A model generated the notes under the pieces. That model worked only from the letters and a program-made list of their open reading frames with translations. It had not been told where the DNA came from and searched no databases. Position numbers and translations under genes: made by a program. 64,000 nucleotides of DNA from Holophagales bacterium (GTDB lineage Bacteria > Acidobacteriota > Thermoanaerobaculia > Multivoradales > Multivoraceae): the NCBI GenBank assembly GCA_009837885.1, contig VXSP01000046.1, positions 62,001 through 126,000 on the forward strand. Reading direction: 5' to 3'. Within the stretch, counting starts at the first letter, position 1, and each line of letters opens with the position of its first letter. This document shows, piece by piece, positions 1-9,070 of this stretch.

Positions 1-1506
1 GAAGATGTCGAAGACGCCGGGATGGTTCCGGTTCGCCTCGAAGTAGAGGAAGGCGCCGTCGGCGGAGACCTGGGGGGAACGGACGACGAAGTCGCCCTCC
101 GTGACCTGATGCCGTTCGCCGGTCGCCGTGTCCATCAGGCTGAGCTGGGAGTAGCCGGTTTCCTCGGACAGGAAGAAGACCGTGCTGTCGTCCGGCAGCC
201 AGCCCAGATTGCGAAAGGCGTAGTTGATCCAGGCCGGCTCGGACATCCTGTGCAGGGGACGCAGTTCAGCGGTTTCGAGGTCGATGCCGGCGATCCAGCG
301 GTCCTTGTTGTCCGTCGAGTAGACCTGCACAACGGCCCGCGATCCCTCCCGGTTGAAGGACACCGGGCCGAAGCGGACCGGCCGGGGCCCGGGCTCGTTC
401 TCGCCGGCCTCCTCCTCGCCGGCCTCCTCGTCCTTCTGCTCTACCGACTCCGCTTCGGTATCGGCCGCGTCCTCGCCGTCGCCGGCCTGCTTCGCCGCTG
501 CTTCCCGGGCCTTCTTCCGCTCCCGCGCCGCTTCGCGCAGGTCGGCCAGCGGATCGTCGGCAAGACCCGGCAGCACGGAGAGGTCGAGCGTCGCGGGTTC
601 CGCGTCGCCGGCGCGCAACAGGAGCAGCGTTTCGCCGGCCGTCTCCGCCGTGCCGACTTTCATCCGGACCTCTTCGACGTCGACCATGCCGGTGGCGGTG
701 ACGTAGTTCGGCATCCTGTCGCGGAGGCCCTCGTCGCGCTCCTTCGGACGGGTCCGCACGAGCAGGCGGTCGAGCGCTGGCGACAGGGCCGAGCCGGCCA
801 CTTCCACCTCCTTGCCCAGGTAGTGGGGAAGGGCCGGCCGGCTGGGGTCGGCGGCCTGGCGTTCCCTGTGGACCTCCAGGTTTCGTTCCTCGCGTTCGCG
901 TCGCTGCCGGACGATCTCGAGCAGTCGCGGCTGCTGGCGCTCCAGGTAGCCGGCCCTGAGGTCCTGTTCGGAGCGCGACTGTTGGGGATCGTCGTCCGTC
1001 CGGACGTCGAAAGGTTGCCTGAGCAGGCCGGTCTCCCGCTCCCGCACGAACCACACGCCGGCGCGGCGGAAGGCGACATCGCCGCCGGCGGTGAAGAAGG
1101 GCGTGGTCTCCGTTGTGGCGGTTCGGGTGATCTGGATCAGGCTGCCGTCACGGTCGAGGTCGCGGACGAAGACGTCGCCCGCCTTGACGAAGACCCGGCG
1201 CCGCCGTTCACGGTCCCAGTTGCCGCCCGCGGTTTCCGCGCCGGCGCGGTCGCGGTCGGAGACCAGGACCGTTTCGCGCTCATCGAGGTCGAGCCGGTAG
1301 AGATCGCGGGTCTCCTCGCCCTCCCGCTTGCGCTGGAAGTAGACGCTGTCGCCGTCGCTGCTCCAGTACGGCCCCTCCGGCTGGCGGCCCAGCCAGTCGG
1401 GATGGGCCATGATCCGCTCGAGAGTGACGTCGTCCTGCGCCCCGAGGGGAAGGACGGGCAGGAGCAGGCCCGCGGCCAGAACTACCGCGAGCGGTCGAAC
1501 GGACAA
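1..1506 (-). CDS. S9-family peptidase / DPP-IV N-terminal beta-propeller protein (partial, continues past the left edge)
   Basis: Manual reverse-complement translation gives an open frame from TTG 1506 to position 1, with signal peptide (VVLAAGLLLPVLPLGAQ) and propeller-like repeats (GPYWSSDGDSVYFQRKR, VSADGAFLYFEANRNHPGVFDIF). Absent from the ORF track because it has no stop in the window. Confidence 0.75.
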   Translation of the reverse strand, partial: MSVRPLAVVLAAGLLLPVLPLGAQDDVTLERIMAHPDWLGRQPEGPYWSSDGDSVYFQRKREGEETRDLYRLDLDERETVLVSDRDRAGAETAGGNWDRERRRRVFVKAGDVFVRDLDRDGSLIQITRTATTETTPFFTAGGDVAFRRAGVWFVRERETGLLRQPFDVRTDDDPQQSRSEQDLRAGYLERQQPRLLEIVRQRREREERNLEVHRERQAADPSRPALPHYLGKEVEVAGSALSPALDRLLVRTRPKERDEGLRDRMPNYVTATGMVDVEEVRMKVGTAETAGETLLLLRAGDAEPATLDLSVLPGLADDPLADLREAARERKKAREAAAKQAGDGEDAADTEAESVEQKDEEAGEEEAGENEPGPRPVRFGPVSFNREGSRAVVQVYSTDNKDRWIAGIDLETAELRPLHRMSEPAWINYAFRNLGWLPDDSTVFFLSEETGYSQLSLMDTATGERHQVTEGDFVVRSPQVSADGAFLYFEANRNHPGVFDIF

Positions 1507-1510
1507 ACTG

Positions 1511-2608
1511 CTACAGGGACTCGAAGTACTCGATCATCGCCTGGGCGGTGGCGGCTTCCGGATGATTGGGGGCCACCTCCAGGAACTTCCTGAACGTCTC
1601 GAGGGCCTTGTCGTTCTCCGACTGGGCGGCGTAACAGAGGCCGAGCATGTTGAGTGCTTCGGGGTGATTCGGGTTGAAGCCGATGACCTGCTCCAGCCTC
1701 GCCAGGGCCTCGGCGATGTTGCCGGCGTTGTACAGGTCGGCCGCCTCGTTGAAGAGGTTCTTGGATGCCTTCTCCGGGTCAGTGGCCTGAAGGGCCGAGA
1801 GCGCGGTCGCGGCCTTGTCGTCCATTCCCAGCGCGTTGTAGCCGGCGTAGAGGATCTGGTTCATGTTCTCCAAGTCCTCGCCCTCCGCAGCCACCTGTTC
1901 CGCGTACTCCACGGCCCGGACATGGTCGCCCCGGAAGGAGTAGATGCGGGCAAGTCCGCCCATCGCCGACGTCAGGTCCGCCTTCTTCGCCAGCGCTTCC
2001 TGGAACATGAACTCCGCCGTTTCGTAGTCGCCGGAATTCAACGCGTTGCTGCCCTGGTTGTAGAGCTTGATCGCGCTGCCGCGGGCCTCGGCTTCCAGGT
2101 CCACTTGCTCGGACGGTTGCGGGATGCCGGCCGCCTCGAACTGCGCCGCCTGCTGCTTCAGTGCCTGCTCTTCGGAGGTCAGGTTCCAGTCACCGCCGCC
2201 CGGGAGCTGGCTCAGCCTCGTTTCGTTGCGGGCGGGGATGCGGACGTTGCCCACCCGCCGGGTCACGTAGCCTTCCTTCTTCAGTTCGACGGTGAAGCCG
2301 CCGCGCTCGTGCGTGACGACGTTCTTGATCATGATCCGGAAGCGTCCGTTCCTCCCGGAGTAGTGCACTTCCCGGAACGTCGGCGCTTCGGGATTCGTGA
2401 AGATGATCTCCACGCCCTCGAGGGTGTCGCCGGTCGTGGCGTCGAAGATCTGCCCCCACACGGTGCCGGGAAGTTGCGCCGCTGCCGGTGCGACGAGTGC
2501 GAGCGCAAGGAAGATGCAGAGAGCGGCAGCGAAGGGTCCGGACCGCACCGGCTGCTCGAGAGTCCACGGTTCGCGAATCGGCTTCATCGTCTCCTCCTTC
2601 GGCCGCAC
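1511..2608 (-). CDS. TPR-repeat protein with N-terminal carboxypeptidase-regulatory-like domain
   Basis: ORF 365 aa; signal peptide, GTVWGQIFDATTGDTLEGVEIIFTN (CarboxypepD_reg-like) and C-terminal TPRs (HPEALNMLGLCYAAQSENDKALETFRKFLEVAPNHPEA). Likely start at the internal Met near 2587. Confidence 0.75.
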   Translation of the reverse strand: MRPKEETMKPIREPWTLEQPVRSGPFAAALCIFLALALVAPAAAQLPGTVWGQIFDATTGDTLEGVEIIFTNPEAPTFREVHYSGRNGRFRIMIKNVVTHERGGFTVELKKEGYVTRRVGNVRIPARNETRLSQLPGGGDWNLTSEEQALKQQAAQFEAAGIPQPSEQVDLEAEARGSAIKLYNQGSNALNSGDYETAEFMFQEALAKKADLTSAMGGLARIYSFRGDHVRAVEYAEQVAAEGEDLENMNQILYAGYNALGMDDKAATALSALQATDPEKASKNLFNEAADLYNAGNIAEALARLEQVIGFNPNHPEALNMLGLCYAAQSENDKALETFRKFLEVAPNHPEAATAQAMIEYFESL

Positions 2609-2657
2609 GGGCTCATGGCGGAATCTGCAGGCGCGCGCTCTTTAGAATAACAGAGCC

Positions 2658-4091
2658 GTGGTTGCGGATCCTGGCTCTCGCCTCAGGCGCCATCCGGCCT
2701 GGCCGAAGGTGCTGCAGATCTGCCGGGCCGCGGCGGAGCGGGGCGGTTGTGTGCGCGTTGTGGGTGGCTCGGTGCGGGACGCGATGCTCGACCGGCCCTT
2801 CACCGAGTTCGACCTGGAGGCCTTCCGGATCGCGCCGAAGGACCTCGACCGAATGCTGGCGGACCTGGGCCTGCGCGTCGACCGGGTCGGCCGCGCCTTC
2901 TCGGTCGTCAAGCTGCGCGGCGTTCCCGTCGACGTTGCCCTGCCGCGTCGCGAGGTCAGCGTCGGAGCCGGTCACCGCGACTTCCTCGTCGACGCCGACC
3001 CGGACATGACCGTCGAACAAGCCGCCGAGCGCCGCGACTTCACCATCAACGCGATCTCTTACGAACCGCTGGCCGGTCGCGTCGACGATCCTCTGGGAGG
3101 CAAGGCGGATCTTGAACTCCGGCGGCTGCGTCACGCGTCGCACCGGTTCCCGGAGGATCCGCTTCGGGTGTTGCGCGGAATGCAGCTCGTGGCCCGCCTG
3201 GGGCTCGAACCGGAATCCACGACCGTGGACCTGTGTTCCGCCATCGGGTGGAGCGAAATCAGCGTGGAGCGCGTCTTCGAGGAGTGGCGGAAGCTGCTCC
3301 TGCTGGGAGACGAGATCGGACGCGGGCTTCGGTTCCTGCAGGCGACCGGGTGGCTCCGGGGCTATCCGGAACTCCAGGCCACGGTCGGCTGCGAACAGGA
3401 TCCGGAATGGCATCCCGAGGGCGACGTCTGGACCCATACGGGGCACGTCCTGGACGCCTTCGCCACTGAGCGCCTGGGAGACGACGAGGAGGACCTGGTC
3501 GTCGGGCTGGCCTGTGTCTGCCACGACCTGGGCAAGCCCGCGACGACCCGATTCGTCGACGGCCGACTCCGTTCCCGCGGCCATGAGGCGGCCGGCGAAG
3601 CGCCCACCCGGAGCTTCATGGCCCGGCTCACGAACCGGCGCGGGCTGGTTGACGACGTGGTGCGGCTCGTCGTCGACCACCTCAAGCCCCGCCAGCTCTA
3701 TCAGGGGGGCGCCGGCGACGCCGCCGTTCGCCGGCTGGCCCACCGGGTGAAGCGAATCGACCGCCTGGTGCGGGTTGCGCGCGCCGACGCCAGGGGCCGT
3801 CCGCCGTTGCCGCCAGCGGACTGTGAGGATTGCGACTGGCTGCTTGCGCGGGCGGAAGCGCTGAGGATCAGGGACCAGGCGCCGGCGCCGCTGGTGCTCG
3901 GACGCGACCTGATCGCCCGTGGCCTGCCACCCGGTCCCGAGATCGGCGTTCTCGTCGATCGCTGCTACCAGGCACAGCTGGACGGGGCCTTCGAGGAGAG
4001 GGCCGCGGGCCTGCGCTTTCTCGATTCGGTGCTCCGGCGCCGGATTGTCGCCGGGCGAGGGCCCGGCGATTCCGGCGGCGCGGAATCGTGA
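2658..4091 (+). CDS. CCA tRNA nucleotidyltransferase / poly(A) polymerase family with HD domain
   Basis: VRVVGGSVRDAMLDRPFTEFDLE, RRDFTINAISYEP, HDLGKPATTR; GTG start. Confidence 0.85.
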   Translation: MVADPGSRLRRHPAWPKVLQICRAAAERGGCVRVVGGSVRDAMLDRPFTEFDLEAFRIAPKDLDRMLADLGLRVDRVGRAFSVVKLRGVPVDVALPRREVSVGAGHRDFLVDADPDMTVEQAAERRDFTINAISYEPLAGRVDDPLGGKADLELRRLRHASHRFPEDPLRVLRGMQLVARLGLEPESTTVDLCSAIGWSEISVERVFEEWRKLLLLGDEIGRGLRFLQATGWLRGYPELQATVGCEQDPEWHPEGDVWTHTGHVLDAFATERLGDDEEDLVVGLACVCHDLGKPATTRFVDGRLRSRGHEAAGEAPTRSFMARLTNRRGLVDDVVRLVVDHLKPRQLYQGGAGDAAVRRLAHRVKRIDRLVRVARADARGRPPLPPADCEDCDWLLARAEALRIRDQAPAPLVLGRDLIARGLPPGPEIGVLVDRCYQAQLDGAFEERAAGLRFLDSVLRRRIVAGRGPGDSGGAES

Positions 4092-4786
4092 CCGGTTCCC
4101 CGGGCAGCCGGACGAGCGAAACAAGGGCCGCCGGCGGGTCGTCCCTGCAACGAGAGGATGATGAGTTGCCAGCGCAGAAAGCGTCCGACCGGGAATCGAT
4201 CCGCGGGTCGACCGACCCTCCCGAGGACTCCGAGCTCGTCCTACGGGCGTCGGCGGGAGACGCCACGGCGTTCGAGGCCCTTGTTCTTCGGTACGAGACA
4301 CCGCTCCGCAAGCTCGTTTACGGCTACGTACTCAACTGGGAGGTTGCCGAGGATGTGGCCCAGGACGCCTTCCTGCTGGCCTTCCGGAAGCTCGATCATC
4401 TGGGAGAGTCGGCCGCGTTCAAGAGCTGGCTCTACCGGATCGCGATCAACCGGGCCCACGACGAGCTGCGCCGGTCGGCGCGTTGGAGCAGGCGGCTTGA
4501 CCGGAACGTGGGGGATGAAGCGCTCGCCGAACTGCCGGCGGCGGGAGCGGAGTCGGCCGTCGAGTCGCGGCTGTTGCGGCGCGCTCTCGTTCGCGAGCTG
4601 GCGCGGTTGCCGAAGAGCCAGCGAACGGCGGTGGTGCTGAAGGATGTGGTGGGGATGAAGTACGTGGAGATCGCGGAGTGTCTGGGCTGTCCGATCGGCA
4701 CGGCGCAGATCCGGGTCCATCGGGGCCGGCAGAAGCTCCGGCGCCGGCTCGGCGAGCCGGGCTCCGGGGCAGGAGGAGGTACATGA
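4088..4786 (+). CDS. ECF RNA polymerase sigma factor
   Basis: Region 2 (ALVLRYETPLRKLVYGYVLNWEVAEDVAQDAFLLAFRKL) and region 4 (LARLPKSQRTAVVLKDVVGMKYVEIAECLGCPIGTAQIRVHRGRQKLRR). Start GTG overlaps the upstream stop. Confidence 0.9.
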   Translation: MTGSPGSRTSETRAAGGSSLQREDDELPAQKASDRESIRGSTDPPEDSELVLRASAGDATAFEALVLRYETPLRKLVYGYVLNWEVAEDVAQDAFLLAFRKLDHLGESAAFKSWLYRIAINRAHDELRRSARWSRRLDRNVGDEALAELPAAGAESAVESRLLRRALVRELARLPKSQRTAVVLKDVVGMKYVEIAECLGCPIGTAQIRVHRGRQKLRRRLGEPGSGAGGGT

Positions 4787-5205
4787 TGAGGGAGGAGAAG
4801 AGGTCGAGCCGACCGGGGGAGGCCGGGAAGCTCGACGCGCTGTTCGATGCGCTGCGTGAGGAGTGCGCGGCGCCGCCGGCGGCGCCGGGTTTCCTGGCGG
4901 GTTTCAGGGCCCGCCGTGACGCCTGGCTGGAGCGCCAGGATCAGGCTGCGCCCTGGCGGTTGCTTGCCCTGCGCCTGTCACCTGTCGGTGCGCTTGCGGC
5001 CGGCGCCGCGCTGGTCATGACGCTCAACTCCGGCGCCCAGCCAATCGCTTCGGAGACGGTCCCGGAAACCTCGGCGACCGCGGAGTATCCGGATCCCTTC
5101 GTGGCGGGACTGGAAGAGGCCGGCGTGGCGACGGTGGCAATGAACGACGATGACGCCGGTTACGAACTGCTGGCCGTCCTCTACGAACCGATGGGGACAC
5201 GATGA
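4783..5205 (+). CDS. Small single-TM protein, probable anti-sigma factor
   Basis: ATG at 4783 overlaps the sigma-factor stop; short cytoplasmic N-terminus followed by one hydrophobic segment (LLALRLSPVGALAAGAALVMTL). Confidence 0.5.
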   Translation: MMREEKRSSRPGEAGKLDALFDALREECAAPPAAPGFLAGFRARRDAWLERQDQAAPWRLLALRLSPVGALAAGAALVMTLNSGAQPIASETVPETSATAEYPDPFVAGLEEAGVATVAMNDDDAGYELLAVLYEPMGTR

Positions 5206-5798
5206 TGACGAACGGTCCCACGAAGTTGTGGATGGGTGTCGCGCTGGGTTCCGTGCTGGTCGTGGGCGTGTCCGCCGGTCTGGTGGCGGACCGGCTTCTG
5301 CCGGAACCCCGTGCCGCCAGCGAGAAGCGGGAGGCCCCGGCGCAGGCGCGCGCTTCCAGATCGTCCTCGATGTTCCATTTCGACTGCCGAGACCGGGAGG
5401 AGGACTCGGCTGAAGCGTCGTCGAGTTCGGCGCCGGAAGAACCGACCGATGCCGCCCGTTCGGAGGCCGGCGACGAGTACAGGGCGAAGGTGACCCACCG
5501 CATGGCGCGGCGTCTGGACCTCGATCCGGAGCAGGTCGCGGCCCTCGAGCCGATCGTCGGCGAGGCGATGGTGCGAGGCCGCCTCTACTGGACCGGGGCC
5601 CGTGAGGAGTTCTGCGCCATGCAGAAGGACTTCCACCGGCAGGTGGGGGAGCTCCTCCGTCCCGATCAGGCCGTCCGCTTCGACGAGATGCAGAAGGAGC
5701 TGTGGGAACGGAGCCGGCGCCACGAGGATCGTCGCGATCACGACGGCCGCGGTCGCGGTCGCCATGGTGACGGCGACTCGCCGGGAGAGTGCCAGTGA
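5202..5798 (+). CDS. Periplasmic heavy-metal sensor / CpxP-Spy-like protein
   Basis: N-terminal TM and helical segment VTHRMARRLDLDPEQVAALEPIVGEAMVRGRLYWTGAREEFCAMQKDFHRQVGELLRPDQAVRFDEMQKEL. Confidence 0.6.
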   Translation: MMTNGPTKLWMGVALGSVLVVGVSAGLVADRLLPEPRAASEKREAPAQARASRSSSMFHFDCRDREEDSAEASSSSAPEEPTDAARSEAGDEYRAKVTHRMARRLDLDPEQVAALEPIVGEAMVRGRLYWTGAREEFCAMQKDFHRQVGELLRPDQAVRFDEMQKELWERSRRHEDRRDHDGRGRGRHGDGDSPGECQ

Positions 5799-8700
5799 GC
5801 GCCGACGAAAGAGAGAGCTCGATGGAAGAGCAGGGGGCCGGCCTGCGCGGTGGGCCGGAGGAACAGGAGGCGGCTCTGCAGGAGGCGGCGGCGCACCTCC
5901 CCGTCCACCCCTTCATCCGCTTCGCCGTCGAGCGGCGCGTCACCATGTTCATGGCGACGCTCGGCGTACTGGTGCTCGGCTGGCTGTCGCTGACGCGCTT
6001 GCCGCTGGAGTTCCTACCCCTCTTCCAGTCGTCGAACATCTCGGTCCGGGTGCCGTACCAGTCGTCCTCGCCGGAAGAGGTGGCGCGGTCGATCGTCTGG
6101 CCGCTGGAGGACAGCCTCGGGACGATCAACGGCGTCACCATGATCCGGTCGCGGGCAAGCGGCAGTTCCGCCTCCGTGGACATCGAGTTCCGGGACGGAA
6201 CGGACATGGAACTGGCGGCAGTCGACGTGCGCGACCGGATCGACCGGGTGCGCAACGAACTGCCGAGCGATGTCGAACAGATCTACGTCCGCCGGTTCGA
6301 GAGCACGGACATTCCGGTCCTCCGCAGCAGTCTCAGCGCGCCGTGGGACCAGGACGAGCTGAACGACTTCGTCGAGGACGTGCTCCTGCCGCGGATCGAG
6401 CGGCTGGAGGGCGTTGCGCAGGCGCAGGTGTGGGGCATGCTGAGCCGGGAGCTGCGGATCGAGTTGCTGCCCGACCGTATGGCCGCTCTCGGCGTGGACG
6501 TCCGCGAACTGAGACAGGTCCTGCAGAGCAACCACGTCAACGTCTCGGGCGGCTATCTGCGCGAGGGCAGCCGCCGTCTGCTGGTTCGCACCGTCGGCGA
6601 GTTCCAGACGCCGGACCAGATCCGGGACCTGCCCATCCGCGGCGACGGCCTGCGCGTGGGCGACGTGGCCGACGTGAAGTTCGGCTATCCCGACAAGTAC
6701 GAGTACAGCTTCCTGAACGGGCAGGAATCGATCAGCCTGAACGTGAACAAGACGTCGGACGCGAACCTGCTGGAGGTCGTCAACCGGGTCAAGGACGAAC
6801 TGGAGGCGATCCGGCAGACGCCCGAAGGCGAAGGCCTCGAGTTCCGCCACTTCCACGACACGTCGGTCGACGTGCGTCAGGGACTGACCGAACTCGGCCG
6901 GAGCGGCCTCATCGGCGGCGGCCTGGCGATCGTCTTCATGTTCCTGTTCCTGCGCAAGTTCCGGACCACGCTGCTGGTGGCCCTGGCGGTGCCGCTGTCG
7001 CTGGTCATGACCTTCGTGATGATGTACCTCGGCCGTCAGGCGGGCGTCACCGAGATCACGTTGAACGTGATGAGCCTGATGGGGCTGATGCTCGCGATCG
7101 GGATGCTGCTCGACAACTCGATCGTGGTGATCGAGTCGATCTTCCGCCACCGCCAGGAGCTCGGCGCCGACGCGAAGACCGCCGCTCTCGGGGGCGCCAG
7201 CGACGTGGCGATGCCGATCATCTGCTCGACGATGACCACGATGTGCGTGTTCGTGCCGCTCATCTTCTTCGGCAGCGGCGGCGGCGGCCCCGGCAGCTTC
7301 GGGCGCTTCATGGGCGACATCGGCACGACGGTCTGCGTGGTGATGCTGGGTTCCCTTGTCATCTCCCTGACCGTGGTGCCGATGATCGCGGCGATCCTTC
7401 TCAGGTCGGAGAGCAAGCGCCGGTTCAAGCTGCTCGACCGGCTGAACGATCTCTACGGCCGAACACTGGGTTTCACCCTCCGCCACCGCTTCATCTTCAC
7501 GATGGCCATCGGGGCGCTGCTCTACGGTTCCTGGGAGCTGTACAACAGCATCGAGCGGAGCTTCAACCAGCCGTCCCAGGGCCGGGCGCTGACGATCTTC
7601 GTCGAAACGCCCCGGCAGATGGGGATGGACGAGCGCCTGGATCTCTACGACGAGGTCTACGCGATGCTCGACTCCCGGCGCGACGAGTGGGAGATCGCCG
7701 ACATCGCCCACCAGGTGCGCCGGGGCGGCGGCCGCAGCCGGGGCTACGGGGGCGGCAACCGTTTCGAGGTCTACCTCAAGCCGGAGGAGGTCTCGGAAAT
7801 GTCCACGGACGATGTCACGGAACTGATCCGGGAGGCGATGCCGCAGCGGGTCGGCGTCCTGTTCAAGCTCGCCCGGACGGAGTTCGGGCCTCCGGGTTCC
7901 GGAAGATCCGGGATGGACGTGGAACTGATCGGCGAGGACGTGGGCACGCTCGAACTCCTGGTGCCGCGGATCACCCAACGGCTGCGTCAGATTCCCATCG
8001 TGGGCGACATCGACAACTCCTTCGAGAGCGGCGACGACGAGATCCGGGTCTCGGTGAACCGCGAGCGCGCTCTACAGGGTGGCCTGTCGAGTCAGGCGGT
8101 GGCGATGACGGTGAACGGCGCGCTCTCCAGCCGGTCGCTGGCGTACTTCAAGACCGCGGAGCGTGAGATCGGCATGGTCATGCAGTACCGGGAGGAGGAT
8201 CGCGAGACGCTCGATCAGTTGAAGAAGATGCCGGTCCTCGTGTCGGACCCGGACAGCGAGTCGGGAGCGGTCACCCTGCCGATGTCGAGTCTCGCCTCGT
8301 TCAGGGTCCAGAGCGGCCCGTCCGAGATCGAGCGGGAGAACCGTCGCGCCAAGGTGGAGATCGACGTGACGGCCGCGGGCGGCACGCCGGGCTTCATGCT
8401 CCGGCGACCGGTCCAGGCGGCTCTCGCGGACGTGCCGCTGCCGGCAGGCTACGAGTGGTCTCTCGGCAGGAGGTTCATGGAGGAAGAGGAAGACGCGTCG
8501 CGCGCCGTCCTGACGCTGATCCTGGCCGTGGTGCTGATCTACATGATCATGGCGGCCCTGTTCGAGGACTTCCTCCAGCCGTTCACGATCATGCTGTCGA
8601 TTCCCTTCGCCTTCATCGGCGTGGGCCTGATCATGTATCTCGCCGGCCAGCCGCGGGACGGTTCCTCGAACATGGGCCTGTTGATCCTGGCCGGGATCGT

Positions 8701-9070
8701 GGTCAACAACGCGATCGTCCTGATCGATCACATCAACCGGTTGCGGCGCGAGGGCATCGCCCGCGACCAGGCGATCGTTCTGGGCGGCAAGAACCGCCTG
8801 CGGCCCATCCTGATGACGGCCGTGACGACGATTCTGGGCCTGTCGCCGATGGTGGCGCCGTTCTTCCTGCCCGAGGTGTTCGGCCAGCCCGAAGGCCGCG
8901 CCGCCTTCTGGGCGCCGGTGGGCCTCGTCATCCTGGGCGGACTCACCACCTCGACTTTCCTGACCCTGCTAGTGATTCCAACGATCTATTCCCTGGTCGA
9001 CGACGTGAAGCTCTTCGTCCAGCGGGTGGTGCGGGCGGCAGTCACCGTTCCGCGGAGAAAGATGGCATGA
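5789..9070 (+). CDS. Efflux RND transporter permease (AcrB/HAE1 family)
   Basis: 1093 aa; FIRFAVERRVTMFMATLGVLVLG, GMLLDNSIVVIESIFRHR, AGIVVNNAIVLIDHINRLRREG. Confidence 0.93.
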   Translation: MPVSADERESSMEEQGAGLRGGPEEQEAALQEAAAHLPVHPFIRFAVERRVTMFMATLGVLVLGWLSLTRLPLEFLPLFQSSNISVRVPYQSSSPEEVARSIVWPLEDSLGTINGVTMIRSRASGSSASVDIEFRDGTDMELAAVDVRDRIDRVRNELPSDVEQIYVRRFESTDIPVLRSSLSAPWDQDELNDFVEDVLLPRIERLEGVAQAQVWGMLSRELRIELLPDRMAALGVDVRELRQVLQSNHVNVSGGYLREGSRRLLVRTVGEFQTPDQIRDLPIRGDGLRVGDVADVKFGYPDKYEYSFLNGQESISLNVNKTSDANLLEVVNRVKDELEAIRQTPEGEGLEFRHFHDTSVDVRQGLTELGRSGLIGGGLAIVFMFLFLRKFRTTLLVALAVPLSLVMTFVMMYLGRQAGVTEITLNVMSLMGLMLAIGMLLDNSIVVIESIFRHRQELGADAKTAALGGASDVAMPIICSTMTTMCVFVPLIFFGSGGGGPGSFGRFMGDIGTTVCVVMLGSLVISLTVVPMIAAILLRSESKRRFKLLDRLNDLYGRTLGFTLRHRFIFTMAIGALLYGSWELYNSIERSFNQPSQGRALTIFVETPRQMGMDERLDLYDEVYAMLDSRRDEWEIADIAHQVRRGGGRSRGYGGGNRFEVYLKPEEVSEMSTDDVTELIREAMPQRVGVLFKLARTEFGPPGSGRSGMDVELIGEDVGTLELLVPRITQRLRQIPIVGDIDNSFESGDDEIRVSVNRERALQGGLSSQAVAMTVNGALSSRSLAYFKTAEREIGMVMQYREEDRETLDQLKKMPVLVSDPDSESGAVTLPMSSLASFRVQSGPSEIERENRRAKVEIDVTAAGGTPGFMLRRPVQAALADVPLPAGYEWSLGRRFMEEEEDASRAVLTLILAVVLIYMIMAALFEDFLQPFTIMLSIPFAFIGVGLIMYLAGQPRDGSSNMGLLILAGIVVNNAIVLIDHINRLRREGIARDQAIVLGGKNRLRPILMTAVTTILGLSPMVAPFFLPEVFGQPEGRAAFWAPVGLVILGGLTTSTFLTLLVIPTIYSLVDDVKLFVQRVVRAAVTVPRRKMA

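Noticed and set aside
22-1593. Long plus-strand ORF (523 aa)
   Set aside because: Antisense to the S9 peptidase frame on the minus strand; composition typical of GC-rich shadow ORFs.
6014-7978. 654-aa minus-strand ORF inside the RND permease
   Set aside because: His/Asp/Arg/Gln-rich shadow of a clearly real gene; no domain motifs.
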